From Tetrapyrgos nigripes (Eukaryota; Basidiomycota; Agaricomycetes; Agaricales; Campanellaceae), in NCBI GenBank assembly GCA_013368315.1, contig JAACJM010000009.1:806001-870000 (forward strand): 64,000 nt of DNA. Reading direction: 5' to 3'. This document shows, in pieces, positions 1 to 11,188 of this stretch. The stretch's first letter is position 1, and each line of letters opens with the position of its first letter. Under the pieces are notes generated by a model. That model saw only the letters and a list, made by a program, of their open reading frames with translations, ran no database searches and had not been told where the DNA came from. The position numbers were made by a program, and so were the translations under genes.

Positions 1-394
1 TTTCTATCCCAAGTAGTGGCAACTTTTCCTGAATCCTCGGTTTTTTCCCACTGGGTTTTCCGGGTCAGGTTTTTCATGTCTCCCTACTGCGGCCTTTTCG
101 TAGTACTTAGTTACATTTTTTTTTTTCATTCTTCTCTAGCTTAAGAAGGGGATAATGTAATGATCAACTCCTCCTCCTCTTCACTCCTTACTCACATTCT
201 CCACTTTCCTCAGTGCATTAGACACTCCTCACTCCTTAGACACTTCCCTGTTTCTCTTTTCCTGTCTTACTACTCCTTTAGTATTAAGTATAAATACTTG
301 TACATTTCGTAGTATTCTGCAGTCTAATCAACTCTTTATTTCCATTTCAAAGTCGTCTTCTAAGTCCTACTAAGGGTTGGCCAGCACCCTTACA
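1..394 (+). mobile_element. 3' end of an LTR retrotransposon (internal tail plus LTR)
   Basis: A purine tract (AAGAAGGGGA, 143-152) is followed by TGTAATGATC at 156, and the segment closes with CACCCTTACA at 394. The ends form a 5 bp inverted repeat, TGTAA/TTACA, as expected for an LTR of 239 bp. Bases 1-155 would be the non-coding tail of the internal region; they contain a TCCCACTGGGTTTTCC stretch like those found just before the polypurine tract of many LTR elements. The element enters from outside the window, so its coding region and its 5' LTR cannot be seen. Calling it gypsy or copia is not possible from this piece. Confidence 0.6.
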
Positions 395-1040
395 ACGCGT
401 ATGACGGCGACAGGCAGCACCTGTTGCGTCCCAAATAATAATAATACGCGAGAAGAGCTCATCATTCGGGCGTGAAAGAAGCCTCGACGCGTCTCAAGCG
501 CGTCTTAAAGCGCGCCTTCAAGTGATCCGGATAGATTTCCTAGACCTAGATGTGGCCCACGGTTTAGAAAATTTTCTAGATTTGTTTCTAAATAATTTCG
601 AACTCCGGCTTGATGGATTTAGGAAATAGGTCTAGCCCACGGAAGGTCACCCAGTACTACTGATATAAGATATATCTGTAAAAAAAGTGTGTTTCTGTAC
701 GCCTTTCTGCCGAGCGGATATTTTTGTATTTTCGGCGTGATAATCACCGAGCTGCTTATATTATGCCCTTTATAAGTTCCCGGTCCGTTTGTCAATGGTC
801 CATTGTTCTCCGTATGTTTTGCGTTTGAACTAGTAATATAGTACACTCACTATCAATACTGTATTCGGACCAGCGTATATTCATCTTTCTAATACTCCGT
901 CTCAGTCTCCAGAATCCAGGACCGGGTAGTCGCTGTCAAGTGGTATGTTGGTGTGTACAGATTATAATTTATACCTGCGTCCCCCATAAATCCTTCTCAA
1001 TCCTTCCTTTATCTCTCTCCACATAGGTGTCGACGTCGGG
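395..1040. other. Intergenic stretch upstream of the FAD gene
   Basis: No convincing coding frame. The first ~130 bases are rich in CGCG words (GACGCG, AAGCGCG), the rest is AT-rich. The final 100 bases should hold the promoter and 5' leader of the gene starting at 1041, but I see no clear TATA box. Confidence 0.4.
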
Positions 1041-3394
1041 ATGGATGAAGTTCTGTCACGCACGTTTTTGGATTCCCTGCGTCCGTTTCTTACACTGGCT
1101 GCCCTGCCTTTGGGGCTTGCAGTCCTAGCGCCATTCTTAGCACGCAGGCTCAGGCAATATCTCCTCAAGAAAGAAACGATTATCTTTGATTTGCCATTGA
1201 TGGGGAGAAGTAGGGAAAAGGACGAGAAGATACGTGGGGCAGCAGTCGTTTGTGGTGGAAGGTGTGTACTAGTACTCTTTCTACACGCGGAGAGGTTGCA
1301 TGGGCGCTGACAACTCTCTAGTTTTGCTGGTCTCCTGACAGCCAGAGTGTGCGCAGACCATTTCGAGAAGGTGTACATTATCGAACCGGAAGCATGGCTT
1401 TGCACGGAAGATGCTGTCAAAGTCGAATCATGGACTCAGAAGAACAAAAGGGCGAGAGTTATGCAGTATTACTCAACCCACGGTTAGTCGACGTCGTGCC
1501 ATGAGGCCGAGGCGTAGCATTCCTGATAATTTCTATGCATTAACTCGCACAGGCAATCTGGTTCCGGTCAGCGAGGGTCTGAAGCGTCTTTTTCCTGGTT
1601 TGAAGGATGAATGTTTGAAGTCTGGAATCAGGCAAGTACTCGCTCGTGGATACCTCGGTAACGAATGCACATACTGAAGTTCCTTGATTTCTCTAGTCTT
1701 ACCCCTGCGGATTTTAAAATATTTCCCGGTGGACATCGGCTGCTTGCGCCTTATCACGAGTATGGCGGTACTCTTCCAGATGCCGTTCGATCTGGTCGTA
1801 GAGCGACGGAAACACTCATTCGACGCCTCACACTCGATAAAACTCATTACCCCAATATCACGCAAATTGCAGGATCTGTGATTGGAGTAGAGGTTGATTC
1901 TGCGAACCCGAAGTATCTCAAGAAGGTGACCATTCAGCGGGCTGAGACAGGTCTAAAGGAAGATTTAGATGCTGTTCTGGTTGTCGGTGAGATTTGTCTT
2001 GTCACTTGTGGAAGAAACCGAAGTTGACCTGGCATACTATGATCAGATTGTACAGGACCGGCTCGCGCAGGAATCAAATGGCTTCAAGAGGCAGGATTCG
2101 GAAAGAATCCTAAACCGTTCGAGGATCTTACTGTCTCGTACGATCCGCAAATGCGCTACTCAACTTTCAAGTTCGAGATGCCACCTGATGTCGAGGAGAG
2201 ATTCCCTGAATATAAGGAGCTATCCAAAATAGGAGGCGCGTTCGCTTACAAGGGAGATGCCAGGTATAGCCAGGTTCTCGTAGCATGCACGTTTGTGGAA
2301 AGGAACTTTGGTGAGCCTTCATACTGACAATGTCATGATAAAATGGGCTTCAACGACTTGTGCATTTGCAGTTTCGCTTACTGCCGGTGCTTGGGGAGTG
2401 TCTACTCCGCTTCCTGAGAATCTCGATGGCATCAGGGGAAGTCTCAGAGCGACCAAACCTGCGACGCCGATCCCGGACTGGGTTTGGAGCTTCCTTGACG
2501 TGTGTGAAGAGGCTGAACACACTTTGGAGTTCAGTAAAGTCCGTGCTCGTGAGTGTTTGCTTCACCTGAGTCTCTTGTTTCTGATGCGCATGCGATTATA
2601 GCGCCCTCTTTTTGGGTTCATTTTGAATCTTCCAATGATCTTCCGGCAAATTGGATCGCCTTGGGTGATTCTGTTTGTAGAGTGAATCCCGTCTATGGGT
2701 GAGCTTTAAATTCATGCCTCTGAAGTCATCAGAGGTCCTTCCTCACTCTGTTCTAGTCAAGGAGGCCTCAAAGCTATGATGGCCACTGCTGCACTGAATA
2801 CTATTCTCCATGATCTGAATAAGAACAAGATTTCAACTCTTCCACCTAGTTTCTCGTCGAGATTCTTCCACTCTCAAGCTGACAAACTTACTATGCTTTG
2901 GTGTGCCGTTATTTATTTCATCGCTCACGTCGTTCATCTCTGACTGCGAAGCCTTCTACATTTATAGGACAGGAAACAAGATGGTTGGTACGTATCTTGA
3001 AGTACTAGTTCACATGCTGCATTTTCCTGAGTCTGATGTCTTCGTAGATTATGCGTATAAAACCACAGTTCCACAAAAAGGCGAAACTCTTGAAGTTGGA
3101 TCTTATATCCGATGGTACTTGAGCAAACTAGAGGCATTGTGTGAGGTAAGTACCTGATCAGCCCTTTACTGTTGTCATAGTGGCTAAGGTCTCTCAACCA
3201 TCTCAGGATAAACAAGTTGGTAAGTCTGTTGTAGATGGGACCGGAAATGTATCACCTCAACAGAACTTTGCTTTTCAGGCTCGGCTATGTGGCATGCTAT
3301 GAATGGATTGGGTGCGTCGATAGATGTCGTGAACCCAACCATCGTAAGGAAGGTTTTCCTGCATGTCCTCAAAAGCTCGATCCTCGGCCAATAG
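1041..3394 (+). CDS. FAD-dependent oxidoreductase (monooxygenase-like), membrane-anchored, 12 exons
   Basis: Joining exons 1041-1261, 1322-1482, 1553-1631, 1697-1986, 2047-2310, 2372-2548, 2602-2698, 2757-2900, 2968-2987, 3048-3145, 3207-3219 and 3279-3394 gives an uninterrupted 559-residue protein ending ILGQ-TAG. Residues ~15-36 are a hydrophobic segment, probably a membrane anchor. The dinucleotide-binding motif AAVVCGGSFAGLLTAR is split by intron 1, and a second FAD-contact motif, NWIALGDSVCRVNPVYGQGG, lies near residue 400. This arrangement is that of flavoprotein monooxygenases related to squalene-epoxidase and geranylgeranyl-reductase-like families; the substrate is unknown. Introns are 53-70 bp; ten are GT-AG, while intron 3 (1632-1696) is GC-AG with the classic CAG/GCAAGT donor. 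Exons 9 and 11 are only 20 and 13 bp. All junction phases agree, so the gene looks functional. The start is the first ATG before the hydrophobic segment. Confidence 0.85.
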
Positions 3395-3563
3395 ATATCG
3401 AGATGAATGATGCATCTTGAAGGGATGTTCAGTGCGTGCGTTCTCGGTTCACTGATCATGCCGCTCAGTCGGAATCTCGAGTTGAAGTCCCGAAGCAAAG
3501 TCTTCAGTGGCACAACGTAGAAGTATGCAAGTACCTCCGAATGCAGACATTTCAGATTCATGA

Positions 3564-3990
3564 CTGGGGAAAGGTGCCACTGCTTCGCATGGCAAATTAC
3601 GAGGCCTGTTTAAGTAAAACGGTTTCGTATGCAGTAAAAAATTCTTTTAATTAGATAGAGCCCAATACTGTACCATTTTAATGTAACAGCACCTTTAAAT
3701 GACCTTGGATTAGAGGTATCCATAGTGATTCAGAGTCTCAGAGAGCGGCTCTTGATGACTTTTGACGGCTGTTGAGGGAAGGTAAACGCGTCTGAACCTG
3801 GTGCATCGACAGTCATGGAGGCCCGGGGAAGGCAGGAATGACGTGTCAGTTGAGCGTCAGCTGAAATGGCAGTGTTCGGGCACTTCGGAGCGTTGAGGTG
3901 GCGTGTAAAAGTTAGAACCCGTGAGAAAGTTTGATACTCAATTGGGGGGTCGACATAAGTTAACTCGGCCTAAAGGACCTCGTAATAACT
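3564..3990 (+). repeat. Dispersed ~430 bp repeat, copy A
   Basis: This segment matches 11189-11622 in the same orientation over its whole length, with small indels. Shared landmarks include GGTGCCACTGCTTCGCATGG at the left, TTTCGTATGCAGTAAAAAAT, GGCAGTGTTCGGGCACTTCG and the right end TCGACATAAGTTAACTCGGC. It carries no coding frame. ATTACGAGGCC near the left end is answered by GG(A/G)CCTCGTAAT at the right end, an 11 bp inverted pair, which suggests a non-autonomous DNA transposon. The left 43 bp recurs alone at 18304 and 62161. Confidence 0.7.
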
Positions 3991-5220
3991 TGATACATAC
4001 GCTATTAGTGCATTATATTGATTCACACTGCTGTCACAAATTAATCAATCCTCTATGTACGTACTAAGTACTTACTTTCGACGCGAAGTTGACGCGGGGT
4101 GAACGCATGGTCCAACTCGCACGGGGTCGCGTCAATTTTCGTTGCCGACAGCCATCGCCCAGGCCTAGCATCCTCATGATTGCACGCAGGAATACTGATG
4201 TCGTAGAGGGAAAGTTGCCGAAGAAAGGACAAGTGTATATGCAGACTAGTCGGGGCGTGCGATGTCAAGTCTGGAAAAAGATTGTTTGGCCAAAGATAAG
4301 ACGAGATAGAGTCTGGTGAGTGCTACTTGATTTTGCTCTTACTATGGCTAGCTTCAGTGATATTCACACGACAGCTTGGTTTTCTCTTTGCAGTTGCGAA
4401 CCGCATTCCTACCAACGCTTGGGAAGAGACTTGGTGGCGTAAAAGAGAATAGTAACAACTACTCCCAAGAACAAATCCGTGATGGCGTCGAGATCGTCGG
4501 AGGAGAGGGGAAGACTGGGTTCAGCCCTAGTATTGTTCATGATACCGGTGTTCCTTCCTATCAATGTTTACTTTGTATGTAGTCGTACTTTGTGTTGGCG
4601 TAGTAGTACGAGGCTATGTCTGATTCATGAACGGTCCTGGCGGTTGAACGCGAGTGCCGTTCGATAAAAGGAGGCTGGGGATGAGGGGCAGTATGGGAAA
4701 CCTTCGATTTACAAAGGATAAATAAGTACTGGGCGATGGGACTGTTCCTGGGATTCGGTCAGACCGAGTACCTATCAAGCAATGAGACCATGGGAATCGC
4801 AGAAACTAGGGAAAGGTCATTATATTGGCATTTATCAGGTATGTGATCATCAATCACTAAAGTAAATACTAACCGCTTATTCTATAGCCTTATGCATAAA
4901 ACATTGGTGGCTTAAATGGGGAATCGGATTGATCTACTTACCTGTGCTTTGCTAGGGATAGTAAGTCATCCAACCTGATTATGGTGCGTGGGTATGTACA
5001 AGCCCAGTGATTCCATCCAAGCACAAATAGAGACGGATATGTAGTATCCCAATACCGTCCAGCAGATTCAAAGGCGACACGCGGAAGTCCACTCGACTAC
5101 TAAGTGGCGCTGGGATAGGGGCAGATAAATTCTCAGGGTTTTTGATTTAAGCAGCGGCATTAAGCTTTCATCAGAAAAAGGCACTCACACTATCAACAGA
5201 AAGCTGTAGATCTCTGAGAG
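3991..5220. other. Sparse region, no supported gene
   Basis: Short frames occur at 4089-4319 and 4376-4667, one of them with a hydrophobic stretch (ALVLFMIPVFLPINVYFV) around 4513-4570, and a possible intron lies at 4315-4393. None joins into a protein I recognise, so I make no gene call here. Confidence 0.3.
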
Positions 5221-5300
5221 AATGTTTCTACACTAGCAGGGCCTGTCCGCAGCCCAACCTGAATGTTTCTACACCAGCAGGGCCTGTCCGCAGCTCGACC
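5221..5300 (+). repeat. Tandem duplication, 41 bp unit x 2
   Basis: AATGTTTCTACACTAGCAGG and following bases recur after 41 bp with two or three substitutions (CACTAG/CACCAG, CCCAAC/CTCGAC). It looks like a recent local slip duplication. Confidence 0.85.
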
Positions 5301-5589
5301 TTGGCGTAACGATATTGGTTCACCCTTCTCCGCAGCGGTGGCTTTAAACGTCTCTGCCACATTAACGCCTAGAGAGAGCAGTGTGACTAGCCTTCAGGTT
5401 GACTACTACGGAATGAATGGCCTGGCTCTCATGCTCGATTTTTATAGGACGGACCTCCGGGGACGTTGGAGCCACGTTCAGAAATAGAAGGCGGAAGTCT
5501 ATAAATAGAAATACAAAATAGCAAATCATGATCACTTGTCTCAAACTTGCAACACGCCCGTCTTACCCACTGCAACGAGTTGCAGCAAG

Positions 5590-6708
5590 ATGGACAACCC
5601 CCAAATTATCTCGCGCATTGCTGGTCATGTCCTCCACGGTTCGTCCCTTTCATCACTTGCGTCCCTTCGTCTACTTTCGCAATCTATCAACTCTATCGTC
5701 GAGCCTCTCTTGTTCGAGACTGTCGAGATCGCTTTGCAAGGAAGGGTAGTCGGGAACCGGAGTGGCAAGTTGCTGAGTGTACTTGCTAAGAAGAAACGGT
5801 TATGTTTGTTGGTAAAACGTGTTAAGATACAGTCGCTCAATCCGAGCTCGTGTCAAGCCCCTAATCGACGAACTCGACCACTGGATGAATCGCTCGCTAT
5901 GATATCGAGGTTTAGAAATACTACGGAGGTCTTGTACGTTCTATTTTACTCCCCGTGTGTACATTGCTTAGTACCTTCTTTCTTCATTCACAGCTGGTAC
6001 ATCTGGTCCCACTCAACCCTCTACGAATCGTACTCTCCCCACCTCTTCTCCATCCTAGGCTCCCGCTCTTCATTACCTGTCTTATCCTCGTTCACTCTAT
6101 CTCTCCTAGGCTCAGGTTCACAAGCCCAGTTGGTCCTACCACCCGAAGCAGCGAGACTAGGAGGATTGAGCGTCTGGAGAATCCAATGCCCTACCCCTAC
6201 CCCCACGTTACCGGCTCGCCACGATACAGACCATTGGGAAACAGAGTCAACGTCCTCCTCTGCATCATCCTCTCTGACGTTAGTCGAAGACGCCTGCACC
6301 TACGCGACTGCCCATTCAATTGACTCCTATTCCCATCCCACGCTTAATTTGGAACATGCCCTTTTCGCACCAATCCTCGCGATAATTGAAAACTCGCCCG
6401 ACCTACGGGTGTTACAGGTAGAATTTAGACCGCCACCTCCTCCTCAGCCAGGGTTTTTCCTGCCGAGAACGATGAACTCGATTCCGAGAGGGACGGGGGA
6501 TCGCCACGACTCCATCGAGGCTCAACTTGAAGCTGCGATGCTGTATGAGCAGAAAGTGGAAGCGTTTTTGGAGGAGATATGGAGAAGGGCTGAGTGCATA
6601 CGTGTAAAGCAGAGTCGAATGGAGCAGCAGAGGGTAGCACAGGCTGGGAAGAAGAGGTGGATGCGACGGCTGTGGCGCCGATCGGCGACTCCGAGTCGTT
6701 CAGACTAG
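5590..6708 (+). CDS. F-box-like hypothetical protein, copy A
   Basis: The frame from ATG 5590 encodes a protein whose start, MDNPQIISRIAGHVL, matches the start of the minus-strand paralogue at 10818; the frame is open upstream but the shared start makes 5590 the better choice. Residues ~1-55 have the pattern of a fungal F-box (IISRIAGHVL...LASLRLLSQSINSIVEPLLFETVEI), which would link a substrate to SCF ubiquitin ligase; this is a weak assignment. Aligning both copies shows a 60 bp intron, 5934-5993 (GTACGT...CACAG), before WYIWSHSTLY; it is a multiple of three without stops, so the read-through frame is also open. The product is about 352 residues spliced. The C-terminal ~100 residues, basic and helical, follow FRPP and are missing from copy B. 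Confidence 0.6.
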   Translation: MDNPQIISRIAGHVLHGSSLSSLASLRLLSQSINSIVEPLLFETVEIALQGRVVGNRSGKLLSVLAKKKRLCLLVKRVKIQSLNPSSCQAPNRRTRPLDESLAMISRFRNTTEVLYVLFYSPCVHCLVPSFFIHSWYIWSHSTLYESYSPHLFSILGSRSSLPVLSSFTLSLLGSGSQAQLVLPPEAARLGGLSVWRIQCPTPTPTLPARHDTDHWETESTSSSASSSLTLVEDACTYATAHSIDSYSHPTLNLEHALFAPILAIIENSPDLRVLQVEFRPPPPPQPGFFLPRTMNSIPRGTGDRHDSIEAQLEAAMLYEQKVEAFLEEIWRRAECIRVKQSRMEQQRVAQAGKKRWMRRLWRRSATPSRSD

Positions 6709-7294
6709 GAATTAAATCAACGTGTTGCGCGCTCAAAAAGTGGGGTAGGGACTGATATCTGGTGCCACTGAAGGAGAGTGGATGAAAAAATTGACGTCGA
6801 AGGACTTTGATGGTGCTTAACAACAATTATAATGACAACGATACAGTAGACCATAACAGATCTGAACTTTGGATTTTTTAATTACAGAATCGGACTTTAC
6901 TTGTACTTATATGTCCTTACTTGCACCTTACTCGCAGTATATATTGCTAACGGAGACCGCTCGTGGCTACGCCACGCTAGTATTACATGAGAGTGCGCTT
7001 TGCAAAACTCATAATACATCGTATGACTGGGGGGTATGGCCGCAAGCGGCAAGAGCCGAACCTTTCTTCAGGGCAAGAAGGATATACATACGTGAGTGGG
7101 ATGAGGATTTGGTCGCCGTCTTCTATATGCGAACAGATAAAGAAGTTGTATTTGTACAATTAAACATTTGTAGTGCATAGAAAAGATCTATTGATTTTGA
7201 GATAATAGATGCTTGAGGCAAAAAATCCAGAAGTCTTTAAGAAGTCTTGAACTTTCTTTAAGGGGAGTCCATGATCCTAGCTCTGACTCTTGAT
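6709..7294. other. No supported gene; possible organelle-derived segment
   Basis: Bases ~6940-7130 contain short GC-rich hairpins (CGTGGCTACGCCACG at 6962-6976; GGCCGCAAGCGGC near 7038) in an AT-rich background, a texture typical of fungal or algal organelle DNA. The 103-codon frame at 6869-7180 has no recognisable domain. I cannot confirm an organelle origin by eye. Confidence 0.25.
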
Positions 7295-8150
7295 CTACGG
7301 ACTAGCAGCGGGGTTTTTGCCAGCTTTCCGCTGTAATTTCAACACCGGGAGATCCCACCAAAATAACACATATTTCGTCGTTGAAGCTGAGTTAACCTTA
7401 GTGGCAGACACGTCGTGAGTGGGCTCGGATCCTGCGGGAGAATGCATATTAACATGGGAGGCATATTTTCCAGAGGGCCCAAGTTCTAGTTTGAACATGT
7501 ACTTTGTGATCCGAACTCGAGTGATACATTGCTCCTTGAGCAAGGTAAGATCGTTGAGTACGTCGGGGGTAAATGTAAATTGCCAATCCACATGCCTTTT
7601 GCGTGACTCCGCAAAGGGATTTTCGCAAAGGTACGCCATTTGGTTCTACGCTGCTGCAAAAGAGCTTCGCCAGTTTTGAGTCGAACTTCATGTTTATGGT
7701 AAGTGCATAGTCCGTAGCAGTCTTGAATCATTTCTGGCCGGAAAACTTGAATAGAGGGTTGCCGATACCTTACTCGCAATTCTTGAACCGCGGATTCGAG
7801 GAGAGAAATATCAAGGTGACAAGTCAAAGCAAACAATGGAAGTGACGTCATCGATAGTCTCCAGAGTTGCAAAGAAAGAACACTGGACAGGTTTCATGGT
7901 TGTGTCACTGCAGGCATTATAAGAATCTCGAAGGATGTCCAATTTTTCACTCAGAGACAAGATTTTCAGCCAATCTGGCTGAGTTTCGATGTTTTGGGTT
8001 GAGGTGATACTATTAAGTAACTGAGAGGTAAGAGTAACGGTCGAGCTCGAGGCAGGCAAAGACAGTTGAGATAGACTTGACAAAAGGCGCAAATAGCTTT
8101 GTAAGAGTCCGGAGAAGATGAGGGATGAACAAATAAGGAAGGACATGGAT
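7295..8150 (-). CDS. Hypothetical multi-exon protein (weak)
   Basis: Three minus-strand frames look protein-like and could be exons of one gene: about 8146-7811 (LQSYLRLLSSLSQL...TQPDWLKILSLSEKLDILRD), about 7870-7770 (MTSLPLFALTCHLDISLL) and 7639-7295 (HVDWQFTFTPDVLNDLTLLK). A plausible intron runs from the GTAAGG donor near 7773 to the TTTGCAG acceptor near 7663. I do not recognise a family and cannot fix the first exon or the joins. It may equally be a decayed gene. Confidence 0.3.
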
Positions 8151-8270
8151 ATATTTGGTACTCGTGAGAATGGTTTGAAACCGACGTACTGTAAGGAGCC
8201 AAACCTAAAGGTTCGGCAATAATTACTATAGGAAAAGATTGTCTGGGTCGGTCACTGTGTTCGTGCAATA

Positions 8271-9522
8271 ATCAGCATGTTGCTCGTAAGATGGCGGTTC
8301 TTTGATTAGCGGCGAGCGTTAGTAGACTCTTCGAGTCGTCCCCTTCTATAGAAGCAAATGAGTAAAGTATTCAGCCATCGGGTTCTCTGTGGAGAAGGAG
8401 GAGTTTATTGCCTGTGGTAAAACAGTTTTGGAAGAAGAGAAACTATGACTTACTTTTGTACCTATTGAGAGGTAGCATGGAATTTAGAACTAGTTTAGAA
8501 CGCGGCACTTACAGTCGTAACACATTTTCTGTGAGTGTTATCCCTCGGGCAATAATTACACTGGCCCTCTTCCTTGCGAGTCTTACCCCACTCGATTTCT
8601 AGTCGCTAGAGAGGTGGCTGGTGCGTAGATGCTTACGGAAAGAGAAACAGCAAACGGAGTTCCGGGGTTAGAGGATACAAATTTGTCTAGCCAATGAGAA
8701 AGCCGGATTGATTATTCCAATTCAGGGGTTCTAGGCCTGTATGTACAGGTAGTGGGTCTTAACGCCCAAATGCTCCCCAAATCTTGAGTGGCTCGTTTTG
8801 CACCAATTTTGCGCTCGTCACGTGCAGTTTCTTTTTTGGGTGTCTGCCACACTATCATAGTCGATCGCCTTCCCGTCGGAAACAGGGCCTGATGATGGCA
8901 CCAGCAATCACCGTCCGAGTCTGCTAGGCGTTTGAAGAAAGTAGGAATAGCGACCACGCATAGCATTCTGGAGAAATGGGAGCCTTCACATACCACGGTG
9001 CAAGTGGGTCAAGTGAAGGCCACACTAGCTATCTAGTTTCAACGGATGTCGTTTACTTTTCGGTATTGCTTATAGCGTTAACTAGGATTGTATCGCAATA
9101 GCAAATGTACGCGACTAAGCAGACCGGCGCAAATAGTAGCGGGCTTTGCCGCCCCAGAGGGGCCGGCCCTGCGCCGGTTATTATTCTAGATTTACCGAGA
9201 AATTCATCTTTAGCCATACTGCCAGCGCTGTGGCTTATCCTATACAAGCGTGGCGGCCGTCGCTTCGCTCCGGCTTCCTGGTAGCTGGGAAGGCGGCAGA
9301 GGAAGAGGGGCCAGGCAAACAACTGCAAATACTTTTCTTACAAGGGAAACCATTTCCTAAAAGGGTATATGGAAAAGCGCGAAGTATCAAACAGTACTCA
9401 GCGCCAGCTATCGTGATGACCGTACGCATAAGTTAAAGTAGTATTATCCCGAATCGAACTGCACCCAGTACATCAACATACGTCATAAAATCAATTAGTA
9501 TATCGTTTACCCCTCGCGGGCC
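8271..9522. other. No supported gene; GC-cluster segment at ~9120-9420
   Basis: 8271-9050 holds only short meaningless frames. Between about 9120 and 9300 there are dense GC palindromes (GGGGCCGGCCC, GGCGCAAAT...GCGCCGG, TGGCGGCCGTCGCTTCGCTC), followed to 9420 by AT-rich sequence with organelle-like texture. This may be a nuclear copy of mitochondrial DNA, but that is a guess from composition. Confidence 0.3.
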
Positions 9523-10818
9523 TCACCAACCAGGCGGCCTAAAATCCACCTGCAACACTCGTAAATCAGGAGAGCTATTGATGATTGTGAGAATGGGATC
9601 GATGAGAGTTTGGGTTTGAGCTTGAGTATAACCGTGGATTTGGATGAGGGTTTGGCGGTAGGATACTAGCATTTCGCAGACTTGACTCGGACTAGGGTGG
9701 GGATGGCGATCGTCTTTGCCCGACGTCCGCCAATTTCTGTAGTAAAACGATGATGACATCACTGGGCTCGTCGTGTGGGCGACAGTATTACCGCCAGTAC
9801 CATTAGTACCGGAACTTGTCACAGCCACAGCCGCAGAGGTGGCGAGACTCAGACTCAGACTAGTACTCGAAGCCGAAGCCGAAGCCTGCGTCTCAGTCTG
9901 TATAGTAAGCTTCGGTTTGGAAACGGGTACAGGTATAGGACATTGTATCCTCAACACTTTTAACCCTTTTAGGCTCGACGCCTCTGGTGGGAGGATTAGT
10001 TGACCTTGTAGGTCTGATTTGGAGCTGGAACCAAGGATGGAAAGGGTAAAGGAGGATAGGGGGCCTGATGTGGAGCAATGGGAGGATAGGATGGAGAAGA
10101 GGAGAGAGGAGTAGCATTGGTAGAGGGTTGAGTGGGACCAGATGTACCATCTGTGTGTATGAAGAGAGGGAGAGAGAAGTGTTGTGATCAGGTTCAAGGC
10201 AGAGCAAGCAAAGCAGACAACGTACACCACTTCTTTCAAATCTAAAAACCTCTTTATAATTGCAAGAGAATCCTCCAACGAACGTGCCATCCGAGCCCGT
10301 ATCTGTGTCGGGGCTTGATTTTTCTCGTTCTCTTCCAAGTCCTTCGAACTCGAACTTGAAGAACGTTTCTTCAACGTCTCTGATGACTCGGACTCTGCCA
10401 CCGACGTTCGCCTCAGCGACTCCGTCGACGTCGGAGCTTTACCCGGATTGAGTGATTGGATTTTGATACGTTTGACCAGAAGACAGAGTCGTTTGGCTCG
10501 CTCCGGGTCCCAGCCTGAGCCTCTCTTCTCCCCTCTCGCCCCATGATCCTCATGGCGCGCACTCAAAACACTCGAACTGGAAACATCAAAAACATCCAAC
10601 AACCTACAACTCCTCTTCCCCACTACCCTTCCCTCCAAAGCGATCTCGACAGTCTCGAATAAGATGGGTTCGACTATCGTACTGATGAGTTGGGAGGTGA
10701 GACGGAAGGAGGCGAGGGTTTGCCAAGGACTTGGATTGATAGATGTAAGGCTATGTGTATGAGACTCGGAATGAAGGATGTGATGAGCGATGCGGGAGAT
10801 GATTTGGGGGTTGTTCAT
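9523..10818 (-). CDS. F-box-like hypothetical protein, copy B
   Basis: The frame starts with MNNPQIISRIAHHILHSES and is clearly paralogous to 5590-6708: shared blocks include SIVEPILFETVEIALEGRVV, LCLLVKRIKIQSLNP, WYIWSHSTLYQCYSSLLFSI and SSPDLRVLQVDFRPP. An in-frame 75 bp intron is likely at 10225-10151, at the same place as in copy A (donor GTACGT), giving about 406 residues. Copy B has Ser/Thr-rich insertions in the middle and stops right after FRPPGW, where copy A continues for ~100 residues; the CCT/GGTTGGTGAGG context could hide a donor whose next exon is lost. The two copies are in opposite orientation, 2.8 kb apart. Function as for copy A is inferred from a weak F-box pattern only. 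Confidence 0.6.
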   Translation of the reverse strand: MNNPQIISRIAHHILHSESHTHSLTSINPSPWQTLASFRLTSQLISTIVEPILFETVEIALEGRVVGKRSCRLLDVFDVSSSSVLSARHEDHGARGEKRGSGWDPERAKRLCLLVKRIKIQSLNPGKAPTSTESLRRTSVAESESSETLKKRSSSSSSKDLEENEKNQAPTQIRARMARSLEDSLAIIKRFLDLKEVVYVVCFACSALNLITTLLSPSLHTHRWYIWSHSTLYQCYSSLLFSILSSHCSTSGPLSSFTLSILGSSSKSDLQGQLILPPEASSLKGLKVLRIQCPIPVPVSKPKLTIQTETQASASASSTSLSLSLATSAAVAVTSSGTNGTGGNTVAHTTSPVMSSSFYYRNWRTSGKDDRHPHPSPSQVCEMLVSYRQTLIQIHGYTQAQTQTLIDPILTIINSSPDLRVLQVDFRPPGW

Positions 10819-11188
10819 TCTGCGACCGTGACGGTGGATTTGGTTGGGTTTTGATGGCGTTATGTTATGGTGGATATGGAAGCTGTTGGGCGTCGATAGT
10901 GGTTCAATGTAGTGATAGTGAGGCCTGGGATCAGTTAAGAATGGGGGGCACTATGAGGGGAAGGTTCTAGCCAGTCGCAAGACGCACAGGAAGAGGTCAC
11001 TGGTCACCCGGGTGGATTGGGCTTAACAGTGTACGTTATGCCAAGCTAAAATTGTAGAGGAGGGGGATATTTATGGACCGACGCTGGTTGATTGCTCGCT
11101 TTAGGCCTCGGATTGAGTCTATACTTAGAATGAAGACGCTAATCGCTAAGTAAGTACTCATATCCATATGCATGCATGCATAATGATA
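10819..11188. other. Upstream region of copy B, no gene seen
   Basis: This should include the promoter of the minus-strand gene starting at 10818. No coding frame, and no similarity by eye to the region upstream of copy A. Confidence 0.35.

Noticed and set aside
4089..4667. Two-exon gene with a membrane segment
   Set aside because: The possible junction does not join the hydrophobic frame to the first one in phase, and no family is recognisable.
10260..10451. Plus-strand frames opposite F-box-like copy B
   Set aside because: Shadow frames of the 431-codon minus-strand gene; no independent support.
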